From an uncultured Anaerolineae bacterium (GTDB lineage: Bacteria; Chloroflexota; Anaerolineae; J036; Brachytrichaceae), in NCBI GenBank assembly GCA_937959265.1, contig CALGMA010000012.1, positions 1-64,000 of the forward strand: a stretch of DNA of 64,000 nucleotides. Reading direction: 5' to 3'. Below, one piece after another: positions 10,058 to 18,714 of this stretch. The position numbers and the translations under genes are program-made. Within the stretch, counting starts at the first letter, position 1. Each line of letters starts with the position of its first letter. The notes under the pieces were generated by a model. That model made no database searches, was not told where the DNA came from, and saw only the letters and a list, made by a program, of their open reading frames with translations.

Positions 10058-10085
10058 AAAGGCTCCCGCATATGCAGGAGCCTTT
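10058..10085. terminator. Bidirectional terminator between rbsK and acpP
   Basis: A perfect 9-bp stem (AAAGGCTCC at 10058-10066, GGAGCCTTT at 10077-10085) with a 10-nt loop is flanked by A-rich and T-rich sides. It sits between convergent genes and can serve both. Confidence 0.75.
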
Positions 10086-10108
10086 CGATTGCTCGATGTC
10101 ATAGCGAC

Positions 10109-10360
10109 TTATGCGCCCTGGCTCTGTCGTTGCTCTAGATAGGCGACGGCTTCCCCAATCGTGGTAATCTTCTGAGCGTCTTCGTCGGAGATCTCACCGC
10201 CGAATTCCTCTTCAAATGCCATGATGAGCTCAACCAAATCGAGCGAGTCCGCCTCGAGGTCCTCGCGGAACTTTGCTTCCATTGTGACCTTCTCGGGCGC
10301 AACGCCGAGCAGCTTGACAGTAAGCGCCTTGACGCGTTCGAATGTGGACTGGTCTGACAT
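10109..10360 (-). CDS. acpP: Acyl carrier protein
   Basis: This 83-aa acidic protein carries fatty-acyl intermediates on phosphopantetheine. The attachment motif [10 protein letters not shown] places the modified serine at residue 39, followed by the typical [14 protein letters not shown] helix. The start at 10360 is set by a strong ribosome binding site (AGGAGG) about 10 nt upstream; the frame is open further upstream but that part has no resemblance to the family. The gene stands alone, without fab genes next to it, and diverges from the IPP isomerase gene. Confidence 0.96.
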   Translation of the reverse strand: MSDQSTFERVKALTVKLLGVAPEKVTMEAKFREDLEADSLDLVELIMAFEEEFGGEISDEDAQKITTIGEAVAYLEQRQSQGA

Positions 10361-10454
10361 CAATCTATTCCTCCTGTGGTGATCCGTTGGGCATTTTAAT
10401 CTATCTCTGTGCCACTGAAACACCGCTGGCGGAGAAGGGTTACGGAACCGAGCT

Positions 10455-11522
10455 ATGAAGGATGAACGACGCGCCGACGTGAGCGCGCACGAGGGACATG
10501 AGTTGGAAACGCGCAAAGCCGATCACATTCGCATCAATCTGGATGAAAACGTCGCGTCGCGCTTGACCAACGGCCTGGAGCGCTATCGCTTTATGCACCA
10601 GGCGCTGCCGGAGATGGATGCGCGCGAAATAGACACCAGCGTAGCTTTGTTTGGGCGGCGCCTCGGCGCGCCGTTGCTGATCTCATGCATGACCGGCGGC
10701 ACGGAGCAGGCGCGTGTGATCAACCGCAACCTGGCGATTGCAGCGCAACAAGCGCGCATTCCCATGGGTCTCGGCTCGACGCGCGCCGCGGTCGTCCAGC
10801 CAGAACTGGCGGATACCTTCCAGGTGCGCGATGTCGCGCCGGACGTTCTTCTCTTCGCTAACATCGGGGCGGTGCAGCTCAACTATGGCTTTGATGCCGA
10901 TCAGTGCCGGCGCGCTGTAGCGCTGACCGGCGCCGACGCCCTGGTCTTACATCTGAACCCGCTGCAAGAGATCCTGCAACCGGAAGGCGACGTGAATTGG
11001 GATGGGTTGCTCGGCAAGATCGAGCGGGTCGTGCGTGCCTTGCAGGCCGATGACATCCCGGTCATCGCCAAGGAGGTCGGCTGGGGAATCTCACCCCGCG
11101 CTGCACGTGACTTGGCGAATGCCGGTGTGGCTGCTATTGACGTGGCCGGTGCCGGTGGCACGTCGTGGAGCCAGGTTGAGATGTTCCGCGCGCGGAACGA
11201 CGTCCAGCGCCGCATCGCCGAGGCATTCGTGGATTGGGGCATCCCTACGGCCGATTCGATTCGCTATGTGCGCGAGGCTGCGCCGGAGGTGGTCATCTTC
11301 GCCAGCGGCGGTCTGAAGAACGGGGTGGATGGTGCAAAGTGCCTGGCTTTGGGTGCAACGCTGTTCGGTATGGCCCGGCCATTCCTGCGCGCGGCCACGA
11401 TCTCCCCGGAAGCGGTCGGTGATGAGATCGCCGTGATCCTCGGCCAGCTCCGTGCCGTGATGTTGTGCACCGGCGCGCACGACCTAGCAGCGTTGCGCAA
11501 CGTAGAACTGATCCATGCGTGA
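10455..11522 (+). CDS. fni: Isopentenyl-diphosphate delta-isomerase, type 2 (FMN)
   Basis: It interconverts IPP and DMAPP for isoprenoid synthesis, using reduced FMN and NADPH. The 355 aa cover the full TIM barrel: the N-terminal [14 protein letters not shown], the LLISCMTGG block, the [15 protein letters not shown] active-site segment, and the flavin-phosphate motif [13 protein letters not shown] followed by FASGGLKNG. The type 2 enzyme is unrelated to type 1 and is typical of Archaea, Firmicutes and Chloroflexota. The gene starts 94 nt from the divergent acpP. Confidence 0.95.
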   Translation: MKDERRADVSAHEGHELETRKADHIRINLDENVASRLTNGLERYRFMHQALPEMDAREIDTSVALFGRRLGAPLLISCMTGGTEQARVINRNLAIAAQQARIPMGLGSTRAAVVQPELADTFQVRDVAPDVLLFANIGAVQLNYGFDADQCRRAVALTGADALVLHLNPLQEILQPEGDVNWDGLLGKIERVVRALQADDIPVIAKEVGWGISPRAARDLANAGVAAIDVAGAGGTSWSQVEMFRARNDVQRRIAEAFVDWGIPTADSIRYVREAAPEVVIFASGGLKNGVDGAKCLALGATLFGMARPFLRAATISPEAVGDEIAVILGQLRAVMLCTGAHDLAALRNVELIHA

Positions 11523-11593
11523 CACGAATGTGAAATGGCGCGCCTCATACACCGATCCAACGTAGATATGCGATACACTCAATCAACACGATC

Positions 11594-12394
11594 ATGTTGA
11601 TCCTGGATGCCATCCGCGCCTACGTTGAACCCATCGAGCAACGCATCCATCTGGGCGAGGTCTTTCATGACGGTGCCTCCCTTGCAGAAGACTATCACGC
11701 CTTTGTTGCGCATGTCCTCCGGCCGATGTTGCCCTTGCGCTACGGCCTGGAATGGGGCAGGGCGTTCTCGATAGACGACGTAACCACACGCAAAGACAGC
11801 ATCCTCATCTACGACGCGATCTTTGCCTTGCCGATGGGGCGGCTGCTGCCATGCGAAGGGGTGTATGCGATGTGCGAGGTTGCGCCGCACCTGGATCAGG
11901 AGATGTTCGTCGAACACCTGCACAACGTGGCTTCGCTCAAACGGATGCATCGCGCCAAGGCGACGGCCCACGACGTGACGCCAATGCACCACCTGGGAGT
12001 GTTCGGCGCGCGCTACGCGCAGCTCTCCGACGATAAGCTCAACCCCTACCTGGGTTACGTCTTCGCGGCAGAAGCAACCGCACCGGATTTGCTGCTGCAG
12101 CGCCTGAACAGCCTGATCGAAGACAACGTCATCCGGCCGGAACACACTCCCGACGCGATCGTATGCTTCCGCGATCGTTGGATAATCACACGCCAGACCC
12201 GCACTGGCGACGCCGCCGTGCCTCGCAGCAGCTTTGCCAAATTCGGCCTTTGGCGGCCAGATTCGCATTTGATGCCACTGCTCTACGTGTTGCTCAACGT
12301 CAGCCTATCGCAGATCCAGTTGCGCAATCCTGATCTGCTGCGACCGCTAGCGGCGCTGACGAAGTACAAGTCGGCGCAGTCCGATGAACACTGA
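11594..12394 (+). CDS. DUF6602-like protein with degenerate nuclease-like core
   Basis: The 266-aa protein shows a pattern like the DUF6602 family: a block ending in DSILIYDAIF (about 72-81), a hydrophobic run, then VYAMCEVAPHLDQE (about 95-108) and the helix HLHNVASLKRM. In related proteins this arrangement (D...EVK) looks like a PD-(D/E)XK nuclease core. Here the expected Lys after Glu is replaced (EVAP), which would impair catalysis. The function is unknown. TACACT lies 14 nt before the ATG, with no ribosome binding site. Family assignment is moderate. Confidence 0.65.
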   Translation: MLILDAIRAYVEPIEQRIHLGEVFHDGASLAEDYHAFVAHVLRPMLPLRYGLEWGRAFSIDDVTTRKDSILIYDAIFALPMGRLLPCEGVYAMCEVAPHLDQEMFVEHLHNVASLKRMHRAKATAHDVTPMHHLGVFGARYAQLSDDKLNPYLGYVFAAEATAPDLLLQRLNSLIEDNVIRPEHTPDAIVCFRDRWIITRQTRTGDAAVPRSSFAKFGLWRPDSHLMPLLYVLLNVSLSQIQLRNPDLLRPLAALTKYKSAQSDEH

Positions 12395-12408
12395 GATCCG
12401 GCGAGGCG

Positions 12409-14475
12409 CTACCGCGCCGGCGTTTGCACCAGCCTGGCTGCTACGTCGCGCATGATCGAACCGTCGGGGTTGAGCACGCGCGCCTTGAACTGCCAATCGC
12501 CATCGTTGGTGTCAATCTTCAGCAAAAGCGCGTTGTAGCCCCGCTTCAGCTCGATGGGTGGCAGGTCAATGTCGCGCAGATCGTCGGGCATGTAGCGGCT
12601 CACTTTGTTGCGCCAGATCTCTTTGCCGTTCAGCCAGGCAGCCAGTCCGTCGTCCGAGTTCATCCCCAGCAGGCCCTTGCGATCCTCGGGTGATTCGATC
12701 CACACAAAGGCATAGGCCACAGTCTTCCGCGACGGCGTGATGTAATTCAGCAGGTTGATGTTGCGCGACGGGCTGCGGATCGCCCAGGCAGTCTTGTCGC
12801 CGGGGCGGGCGATGTAGCTGGCTTCGCCGCCGGGCAGGACGTCGTCGTCCAGCGTGCCGTAGGGATACCCGCCGTTCAGCCACCACGCGCGAATGTAGCC
12901 GTCGCTCGGAAATGGATAAATGTTGACCTTGGCGGCGGCAAGGTTCCCTTTGTTGTCGGTTGCGGTGAAGATGGCCTCGACGAAGCCATCATCGCGCAAA
13001 TCGGCCGGCATGACGAAGCTGGCCTGTAGCCCGGTCGTGCTGGTGATCGGCGTGGCGCGCCGCCCGTCGTAGCGGGTGATGCGCCATTCGGTTGCTGCGG
13101 CGTTCCTGGCCTCGCCGCGCAACCGCACGGTCTGACCGGCCAGGTAGGTGTCGCCGTCGAACGGGGCGAGGATGGTCGCCGAGGGCTTGTTGCTTACCAC
13201 GGGTCGGGTGATCGTCGTCAGTGCGCCGACGGGGCTGCCTTCATACACGATGCGCCGCAGCCCGCCGGAGTAGATCGAGAGATACCACAGCGCGCCGTCC
13301 GGGCCGAACTGGATGTCCACCGGTTCACCCATCTGCTTGCCGAAGGGGATCGTTTCCTTGAAGCGCCCGCGTTCGTCCAAGACCGTGCGGTTGATAGCTT
13401 GTGTGGAGTAGTCGCCCCAGAAGAAGTTGCCCTTCATCTCTGGCGGGAAGTTGTTGCTGGTGTTGAAGTCGCCTGCCGTCACCGAAGCGTTGTTCTCGTT
13501 GTGATGATAGCTCAGCTCCTTGGGCGTCGTGGTCTTCGCGTTGATGCCACGACATTCCGGCGCGCTTTGGAACTCCGGCCGGTCCATGCTGCCTTCGACG
13601 CACGGCCAGCCGAAGTTCGAGCCCTTGGTCGCGATCATCAGCATCTCGTAGGTGTTCCAGCCTACATCGCCAACGTAGGGCAGTTGCGTCTCCGGATGCA
13701 AGGCAAAGCGGAAGGGGTTGCGGTAACCATACGACCATATCCGTGAACGCGCGCGCTTGGGGAAGCGCGGGTCGTAGAACGGATTGCCGGGCACACCGTT
13801 GCCGGTGCGCGGGTCAATCCGCAGCACCTTACCTTGCAGTGTGTTGATGTCGAGTGCGGTGAGCGAGAGCTTGTCGGGCATGGCCGAGAGCGAGCCTTCG
13901 CCCAGCGAGACCCAGAGCAACCCGCGGTTGTCGAACTTGAGCGTGCCGACCGAGTGATTCTGCGTGTAATTCCAGTGGTCGTCGAACAAGACGAAGGCGC
14001 TGTTCGGCCTGACCACATCACCCTCGACGGTGTAGCGCACCAGCCGGCTGCGGCGAGGTTCATCTACGTCCGTAGCCTCGCCCGGCGCGTCCCATGCGTA
14101 GAGCAGGTAAATCCAACCGTTCTCGGCGAAATTCGGGTCGAGCGCCATACCGATTAGGCCGCGATCCACGAAGCTGTTTACCTCGTCGCGGATGTCAATC
14201 AGCGGCTGTACGTAGAGCACGCCGTCCTTCCACACCTTGACCCGACCGGCTTTCTCGGCGATGAAGATGCGGCCATCCGGTGCGAAAGTGAATGTCGTCG
14301 GCAGCTCCAGGTTCGAAGTGATTGGCTCGACTTTGAATCCTGGCGGCACCTCCAAGGCGCGCGTGGGTTTAGCTTGAGACGTGCCCGCAGTGGAAAGTGA
14401 AGGGCCGAAAGTGATGATAAATGCGAGCGCAAGAATAGGGATGCGCCGCTTGAAGTTCAAACCACGTAATTCCAC
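12409..14475 (-). CDS. Exported PQQ-type sugar dehydrogenase-like beta-propeller protein
   Basis: The 688-aa product has a signal peptide (about 1-33), then a six-bladed soluble glucose/sorbosone-dehydrogenase-like propeller (about 40-410). Family hallmarks include LPTTFTFAPDGRIFIAEKAGRV, RGLIGMALDPNF and IWSYGYRNPFRFA. A C-terminal region (about 430-688) holds an Ig-like domain and a domain with NSDDGLAAWLNGKEIW, a motif common in carbohydrate-linked exported proteins. PQQ dependence is known only for part of the family, so the reaction is unproven. GTG start with AGGAG 7 nt upstream. It lies 33 nt downstream of the glycosyltransferase gene, probably one transcription unit. Confidence 0.85.
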   Translation of the reverse strand: MELRGLNFKRRIPILALAFIITFGPSLSTAGTSQAKPTRALEVPPGFKVEPITSNLELPTTFTFAPDGRIFIAEKAGRVKVWKDGVLYVQPLIDIRDEVNSFVDRGLIGMALDPNFAENGWIYLLYAWDAPGEATDVDEPRRSRLVRYTVEGDVVRPNSAFVLFDDHWNYTQNHSVGTLKFDNRGLLWVSLGEGSLSAMPDKLSLTALDINTLQGKVLRIDPRTGNGVPGNPFYDPRFPKRARSRIWSYGYRNPFRFALHPETQLPYVGDVGWNTYEMLMIATKGSNFGWPCVEGSMDRPEFQSAPECRGINAKTTTPKELSYHHNENNASVTAGDFNTSNNFPPEMKGNFFWGDYSTQAINRTVLDERGRFKETIPFGKQMGEPVDIQFGPDGALWYLSIYSGGLRRIVYEGSPVGALTTITRPVVSNKPSATILAPFDGDTYLAGQTVRLRGEARNAAATEWRITRYDGRRATPITSTTGLQASFVMPADLRDDGFVEAIFTATDNKGNLAAAKVNIYPFPSDGYIRAWWLNGGYPYGTLDDDVLPGGEASYIARPGDKTAWAIRSPSRNINLLNYITPSRKTVAYAFVWIESPEDRKGLLGMNSDDGLAAWLNGKEIWRNKVSRYMPDDLRDIDLPPIELKRGYNALLLKIDTNDGDWQFKARVLNPDGSIMRDVAARLVQTPAR

Positions 14476-14508
14476 AATAAGACTCCTGGGCCGCAGCAGT
14501 ACCGGCGG

Positions 14509-16791
14509 CTAGGGAATTTCGATGAACACGATATCGTCCGGCCATGGGTTGCCATCGGCCATGCGGGCAGTCAGACGCTGGCCGGTCTGCCGGTCGTACC
14601 AGCCGATGCGCAGCCGCTGGGCTTCTGGGGATAACGCAATGACACGCACATCGCGCACCTGCTCCCCTGTCTCCCACAGGCCGGTGGGGTACTGCCCGTC
14701 GAACGGCTCGGCGTCTTGTTGGCCGATCTGCGCGCCGTTCGCATTCAGGATGTGCACGAAAAGCGTGTAATCGCTGCCAGGCGGTTTCAGCGCCGTCCAA
14801 TCGAAGGCGACGTGATCCGGCGCGAAGTGCACTCGGTCGAGGCGTATTGCGTCGCCGAACACGGCGATCGGCGGCTGCGAGGATGCAGGTGGCAACGCTG
14901 TAGCCGCTTCGACTTTCACCCGGTCAATCAGGAAGGCGCGCGTACTTGTGCCGTCGATCTGCGCGGCGCCCGGCTCCGGATATAACTTGAATAGGCTGAG
15001 TTGCACACGAGCCGGGCCACGCGGCGCCGTTGCATTAATCGGCAGCCAGTATGCGTCGCGAAAGTATGCGCCGGGCTGCCAACGCTGTGTGGCAAAGCGC
15101 CCTCCGAAGGGGATGGCCATTTTGCGCCCGATCACTTCGCCATCGAGGTCGAGCGCCTCCAGCACTACGCGGTAGCTCTGGTTGATCGGCCGCAGCGCAC
15201 CCCAGTAGAGCGTCACCTCCAGGTGCTCGCCGGGCTTCAGGCGTTTGGCGCCGACCTCAGCGTGCAATAGCTCGATCGCGCCGTCGAACATGGCGACGCC
15301 GGCGCTGGGCAGACGATAGGCTGCAATGAGAGCCTCGCGGCTCATAATGTCGGGCGTGGCGTAGGCCGGCCAGAGCGTGGCGAACGGCGCCGCAACGGCC
15401 AGCGCAAGCAACGACCCTGCACCGGCGATGGACGTTGCAGGCCAGGCGCGTTGTGGTGCGAGCGTCAGCCAGCCCATTGCCGTCAACAGCACGACCGGCG
15501 CGACGCCCGGCATGATCAGTCGGCTGTTCTCTGTGCCCACATAGCTGCGCAGCCACCATGCGAACATGGCCATGGTGGCGATCTGCCAAATCATCAACAA
15601 GGTGAAGCCGGCGCGGTTGCCCACCATCGGCAGCCGACAAGCGAAGGCGACGACGCAGCCGATCACGGCCAGCGCCAGCGCAACGAACAGCACGACGTTC
15701 ACCCACTCATCGTAGTGCAGCTCGATGCCCAGGTTGCCCCAATACGATGTGAACCACAACGGCAGCGTTGCAACGACTTCGCCGGCGCTCAGTGGCGGGA
15801 TGCGCAGCAGCGCCGCATTCGCTGCCTGCACCTGCGCCCACGCCAACGGATGGCCGTAGTTGAGTAAGTTGAAAATGAACCACCAACCGGCCACGGCGGA
15901 GAAGCCGGCCAGCAGTGCTGCAATGCGCGTCAGCGGACTTTTGCGTGGCGTGACCAGAAAGACGGCAACCAGCGCCGGTGTGAGCAAGCCCAGCCCTTGC
16001 AGCTTGCATAGCGTGGCTGTGGCCACCAATGTCCCGAGGACGAAGAATGCGCGCGCTGCGCCGCAGCCGCGCGCGATCGCCGGATTCGTCATACGTACCA
16101 TCCACCAGCAGGTCGCTGTAGCGGCCAGCGTAATGGCGATGTCGTTGCTGACGACGCTGCTGAGGTGAATGAACTTCGGGTTGAAAGCCACCAACGCTGC
16201 ACAGAGTGCGGCTACCCATGTGCGTGAAGCATCGGTGATGGCGTGGCCGGTGAAGATGCTGCGCGCGATTAAATACACAAGGATGATCGTCGCTGCGCCC
16301 AACAGCGACGACAGCAAGCGCGCTGCCCGCACAGCCCACACTGCGCCCTGATATGGCCAATCTTCAGCAGCAGTATGAATGTGTTGACCGCGCACGCCGG
16401 TGTAGCCCTGGTTGAGCGACCGGTCGAACCAATCGGGGTTGAGCTGGACTAACTGGTCGAGGTTGCTGCGGTCGAACGGGCTGATGACCAGTGCCGTCAG
16501 CGCATAATACAACACCGGCTGCGTTACTTCGTGCGAGGGCAAGTCGCGCTTCAGGTCTGGCAAGCGGCGCTCGTTGGCCAGGTAGTGCGCGTAGCGGAAG
16601 TGGGAAGCCTCGTCGGGCGCCTCGAACACCGGCAGCGTCACGTTGTAGACCACGCACAGCGCCAGGAACGCAACGAGGATGAAATTGAGAATCGAGAAGG
16701 GGTGATCAGGGTAAATCCCTCCTCTCCCTAACTGCTGGCTTCCGGCTTCCGACTTCTGGATGCTGGCCTGTGAACTCACTGCGTCAGCCAT
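14509..16791 (-). CDS. GT-C membrane glycosyltransferase (family 39/DUF2142-like)
   Basis: The 760-aa protein has about 10-12 hydrophobic segments in residues 35-480. The first extracytoplasmic loop carries FEAPDEASHFRYAHYL, the acidic signature of ArnT/PMT-like GT-C enzymes that use polyprenyl-phosphate sugars. The C-terminal 270 residues are beta-rich and appear as two similar domains (the pattern RVHFAPDHVAFDW parallels LKPGEHLEVTLYW). It probably glycosylates an exported protein or cell-surface polymer; substrates are unknown. The ATG overlaps the end of the upstream lipoprotein gene by 16 nt, so translation is coupled. The N-terminus (about residues 8-28) comes from heptameric low-complexity DNA. 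Confidence 0.85.
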   Translation of the reverse strand: MADAVSSQASIQKSEAGSQQLGRGGIYPDHPFSILNFILVAFLALCVVYNVTLPVFEAPDEASHFRYAHYLANERRLPDLKRDLPSHEVTQPVLYYALTALVISPFDRSNLDQLVQLNPDWFDRSLNQGYTGVRGQHIHTAAEDWPYQGAVWAVRAARLLSSLLGAATIILVYLIARSIFTGHAITDASRTWVAALCAALVAFNPKFIHLSSVVSNDIAITLAATATCWWMVRMTNPAIARGCGAARAFFVLGTLVATATLCKLQGLGLLTPALVAVFLVTPRKSPLTRIAALLAGFSAVAGWWFIFNLLNYGHPLAWAQVQAANAALLRIPPLSAGEVVATLPLWFTSYWGNLGIELHYDEWVNVVLFVALALAVIGCVVAFACRLPMVGNRAGFTLLMIWQIATMAMFAWWLRSYVGTENSRLIMPGVAPVVLLTAMGWLTLAPQRAWPATSIAGAGSLLALAVAAPFATLWPAYATPDIMSREALIAAYRLPSAGVAMFDGAIELLHAEVGAKRLKPGEHLEVTLYWGALRPINQSYRVVLEALDLDGEVIGRKMAIPFGGRFATQRWQPGAYFRDAYWLPINATAPRGPARVQLSLFKLYPEPGAAQIDGTSTRAFLIDRVKVEAATALPPASSQPPIAVFGDAIRLDRVHFAPDHVAFDWTALKPPGSDYTLFVHILNANGAQIGQQDAEPFDGQYPTGLWETGEQVRDVRVIALSPEAQRLRIGWYDRQTGQRLTARMADGNPWPDDIVFIEIP
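16717..16765. repeat. Degenerate 7-bp-period DNA in the 5' end of the glycosyltransferase gene
   Basis: Seven heptads can be read in a row (CCCTCCT, CTCCCTA, ACTGCTG, GCTTCCG, GCTTCCG, ACTTCTG, GATGCTG). They encode the non-conserved N-terminal residues IQKSEAGSQQLGRGG. Confidence 0.45.
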
Positions 16792-17702
16792 CGGAACAGG
16801 TTGCGCGCGTAGGTGCGGTTGTCGAACGCGTCAATGTCGGTGCCCGGCCCCGGCCCGTTGTGAAAGGTATTGCGGTCGCATGTGCCGGCTAGCTTGCCGC
16901 CGCGAGCGTTCTCGCGCACCCACGTGCAAGCGACCACATCGCCAGGCTGAATTTTGGCTTGCTCCGCCGGCTGCAGGGCGCAACCGCTGCGCTCCAGCGG
17001 CGAACACTTCGCCAACACTTGATGCTCGCTTAAGCGCGCCGCGCTGATGAGGAATTGGCTGCTGCCCTCGGTAGCGAACGACGCCACGCCCTGCATGATG
17101 GGGTGGCTGGTCACGATGTCGGTGATCTGTGTCGCCGGCTGGAAGTTGTCGGGGAACACTTCGACCCCAAATTGCCCGAGGAAGCTATTGTCGCTGGCCC
17201 AGTTGTCTGGGCCATATTGAAAGTCGGCATAGACGAGGACGCGACCGCCGGCATCATAGTACTCGGTCAGCGTTTGCACTTCGCCGGTGCCCAGCAGGCG
17301 ACCGTTGGAGCCGAGCACGACCAGCGTATACGGGGACAGCAACGCCGGCGTGATCGCCTCGTTGGCCGTGAGAATGTATTCGTCCACCGACAACTTCAGA
17401 TCGCCCTCCAGCACCTCAGTGCGCAACCGTGAGAAGCTCTCTGACTTGCTGCCGTCGTCATGCACACGTGAGTGCGGATAACCGGTCTCCGGGACGTGAT
17501 CGCCGTTAATGAACAACACGCGTTTACGGCCCTCGACGGTCGTCGCAGGTAGGTAGGCGCGCGGCGTCAGCGTGGCTTGTGGCTCTTGTTGGCCGAGTGG
17601 ATCGGTTGGCGCTGCCGACAGTTGTGCTGGAGACGGGGCTGCCCCGCAGGCCACGAGGGCGATGCACAACGTTGCGGTGGGCCAGAAAGGTCGAGATCGC
17701 AC
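16776..17702 (-). CDS. Lipoprotein with DUF4350/glutamine-amidotransferase-like fold
   Basis: The 308-aa product begins with a lipoprotein signal (LVACG near residue 20). The body (about 55-300) starts with KRVLFINGDHV and has the alternating strand-helix pattern of DUF4350/ThuA-like domains, including SPYTLVVLGSNGRLL, GGRVLVYADFQYG and SHPIMQGVASF. These domains resemble class I glutamine amidotransferases but lack the catalytic Cys-His-Glu and usually bind sugars or act as surface modules. It starts with GTG just behind a perfect TATAAT, and its stop overlaps the glycosyltransferase start. The likely operon is lipoprotein, glycosyltransferase, sugar dehydrogenase. Confidence 0.75.
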   Translation of the reverse strand: MRSRPFWPTATLCIALVACGAAPSPAQLSAAPTDPLGQQEPQATLTPRAYLPATTVEGRKRVLFINGDHVPETGYPHSRVHDDGSKSESFSRLRTEVLEGDLKLSVDEYILTANEAITPALLSPYTLVVLGSNGRLLGTGEVQTLTEYYDAGGRVLVYADFQYGPDNWASDNSFLGQFGVEVFPDNFQPATQITDIVTSHPIMQGVASFATEGSSQFLISAARLSEHQVLAKCSPLERSGCALQPAEQAKIQPGDVVACTWVRENARGGKLAGTCDRNTFHNGPGPGTDIDAFDNRTYARNLFRWLTQ

Positions 17703-17712
17703 AACGAATTGG

Positions 17713-17718
17713 ATTATA
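17713..17718 (-). promoter_or_regulatory. Consensus -10 box TATAAT for the lipoprotein-glycosyltransferase unit
   Basis: TATAAT on the minus strand lies 10 nt before the GTG start at 17702, leaving a leader of about 3 nt. It is the best promoter candidate for the three-gene unit. Confidence 0.45.
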
Positions 17719-17811
17719 AGGGTGACTATTTGACTACAATCGCGGTTGGATCGGTGAAGGTATGGCCTTCGCCTGCTCGGCGGACCCTTTCAGACATGCG
17801 CTGAAGCGCAA

Positions 17812-17817
17812 TACAAT
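17812..17817 (+). promoter_or_regulatory. -10-like hexamer TACAAT for the KDPG-aldolase-like gene
   Basis: TACAAT ends 12 nt before the ATG at 17830. No ribosome binding site is visible in the short interval. Confidence 0.4.
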
Positions 17818-17829
17818 ACCGATCACGCT

Positions 17830-18486
17830 ATGCTTCCCATCGAACGCCGTCTGCGCACACTCTTCCACGAGCAAGTCGTCGCCATCATTCGGGTCGCCGA
17901 AACCGAACGCGCGCTGGGGTTGGCGCGCGCCTTAATAGCAGGCGGCTTCCGGTGCGTAGAGGTCACGATGACCGTGCCTGGCGCGCTAGACGTGATCAAA
18001 ACCCTGTGCGCCGACGTGTCTGAGGACGTGTTGATCGGCGCCGGCACGGTGACCAGCGCGGCCGAAGCGCGCCAGTGCATCGAGGCCGGCGCGCAGTTCC
18101 TCGTCTCCCCGATTTGCGAGACCGACATCATCCGCCCTAGCCGTGAAGCCGGCGTGGTTGCCATCCCCGCCGGCATGACGCCGACCGAGATCATGCATGC
18201 CTGGCGTCTGGGCGCGCATGTGGTCAAGGTCTTCCCTGCAGGCGCCATCGGCGGTCCGGCCTTCATTCGCGCCGTGCGCGGACCGCTGCCCGAAATTCCG
18301 TTGTGGGTGAGCGGCGCTGTGCAGCCGTGCGAAACACAAGCGTATCTGGCTGCCGGCGCGCAACTCGTCGGCTTGAACGCCAGCATACTGCCGAGTTGCT
18401 TGATCGAATCCGGTGACTGGGCCGGGCTTGCTACCGCAGCCCGCGCCATGCTGAACGAAGCGCGCCACACAGCGAAGGTCGTGTGA
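17830..18486 (+). CDS. eda: KDPG/KHG aldolase family protein
   Basis: Members cleave 2-keto-3-deoxy-6-phosphogluconate or 4-hydroxy-2-oxoglutarate to pyruvate plus an aldehyde through a Schiff base. The 218 aa include GAGTV (70-74) and the Schiff-base lysine Lys133 in VVKVFPAG. Glu44 (VEVT) aligns with the acid-base Glu. The Arg that binds the substrate phosphate in the E. coli enzyme (four residues after Glu) is Thr48 here (EVTMT), so the substrate may be non-phosphorylated or different. No Entner-Doudoroff partner genes are adjacent. Confidence 0.88.
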   Translation: MLPIERRLRTLFHEQVVAIIRVAETERALGLARALIAGGFRCVEVTMTVPGALDVIKTLCADVSEDVLIGAGTVTSAAEARQCIEAGAQFLVSPICETDIIRPSREAGVVAIPAGMTPTEIMHAWRLGAHVVKVFPAGAIGGPAFIRAVRGPLPEIPLWVSGAVQPCETQAYLAAGAQLVGLNASILPSCLIESGDWAGLATAARAMLNEARHTAKVV

Positions 18487-18551
18487 CCGGCAAGGTGAGA
18501 ACCCGCCGCACCTGCGAATCGTCGTCTGGCCGGTAGGCAGTTGGCAGGGGT

Positions 18552-18644
18552 GCATTTCTGGCGAGGAGGGGCATGCGCAACATATCGAGGGTAGGCGCAG
18601 GCATTGCCTGCGCCTACCCATGTCTCGCCCCTACAGAGAAATGC
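18552..18644. repeat. 93-bp nested inverted repeat
   Basis: Outer arms GCATTTCT (18552-18559) and AGAAATGC (18637-18644) are exact inverted copies. Inside them are imperfect arms rich in GGCGAG/GGGGC against CTCGCCCC, and the core is the perfect 31-bp palindrome at 18589-18619. The whole element sits between the aldolase and VanW genes. No ORF is inside, so it looks like a small non-autonomous or structural element. Confidence 0.65.
18589..18619. repeat. 31-bp perfect palindrome, family copy A
   Basis: GGGTAGGCGCAGGCA, a single T, then its exact reverse complement. Compared with the other copies, the tenth pair is C-G instead of A-T, and both arms are changed together. Confidence 0.9.
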
Positions 18645-18714
18645 GCCCGTTAGCAGCCGCGAGCAGATACAATTTGATACGTCACCGTGCGCTGTTGCGG
18701 ATGATGCGCAAGCG

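Noticed and set aside
11594-12394. DUF6602-like gene as part of a defence system
   Set aside because: Neighbours are isoprenoid, fatty-acid and sugar genes; no restriction, toxin or helicase partner is nearby.
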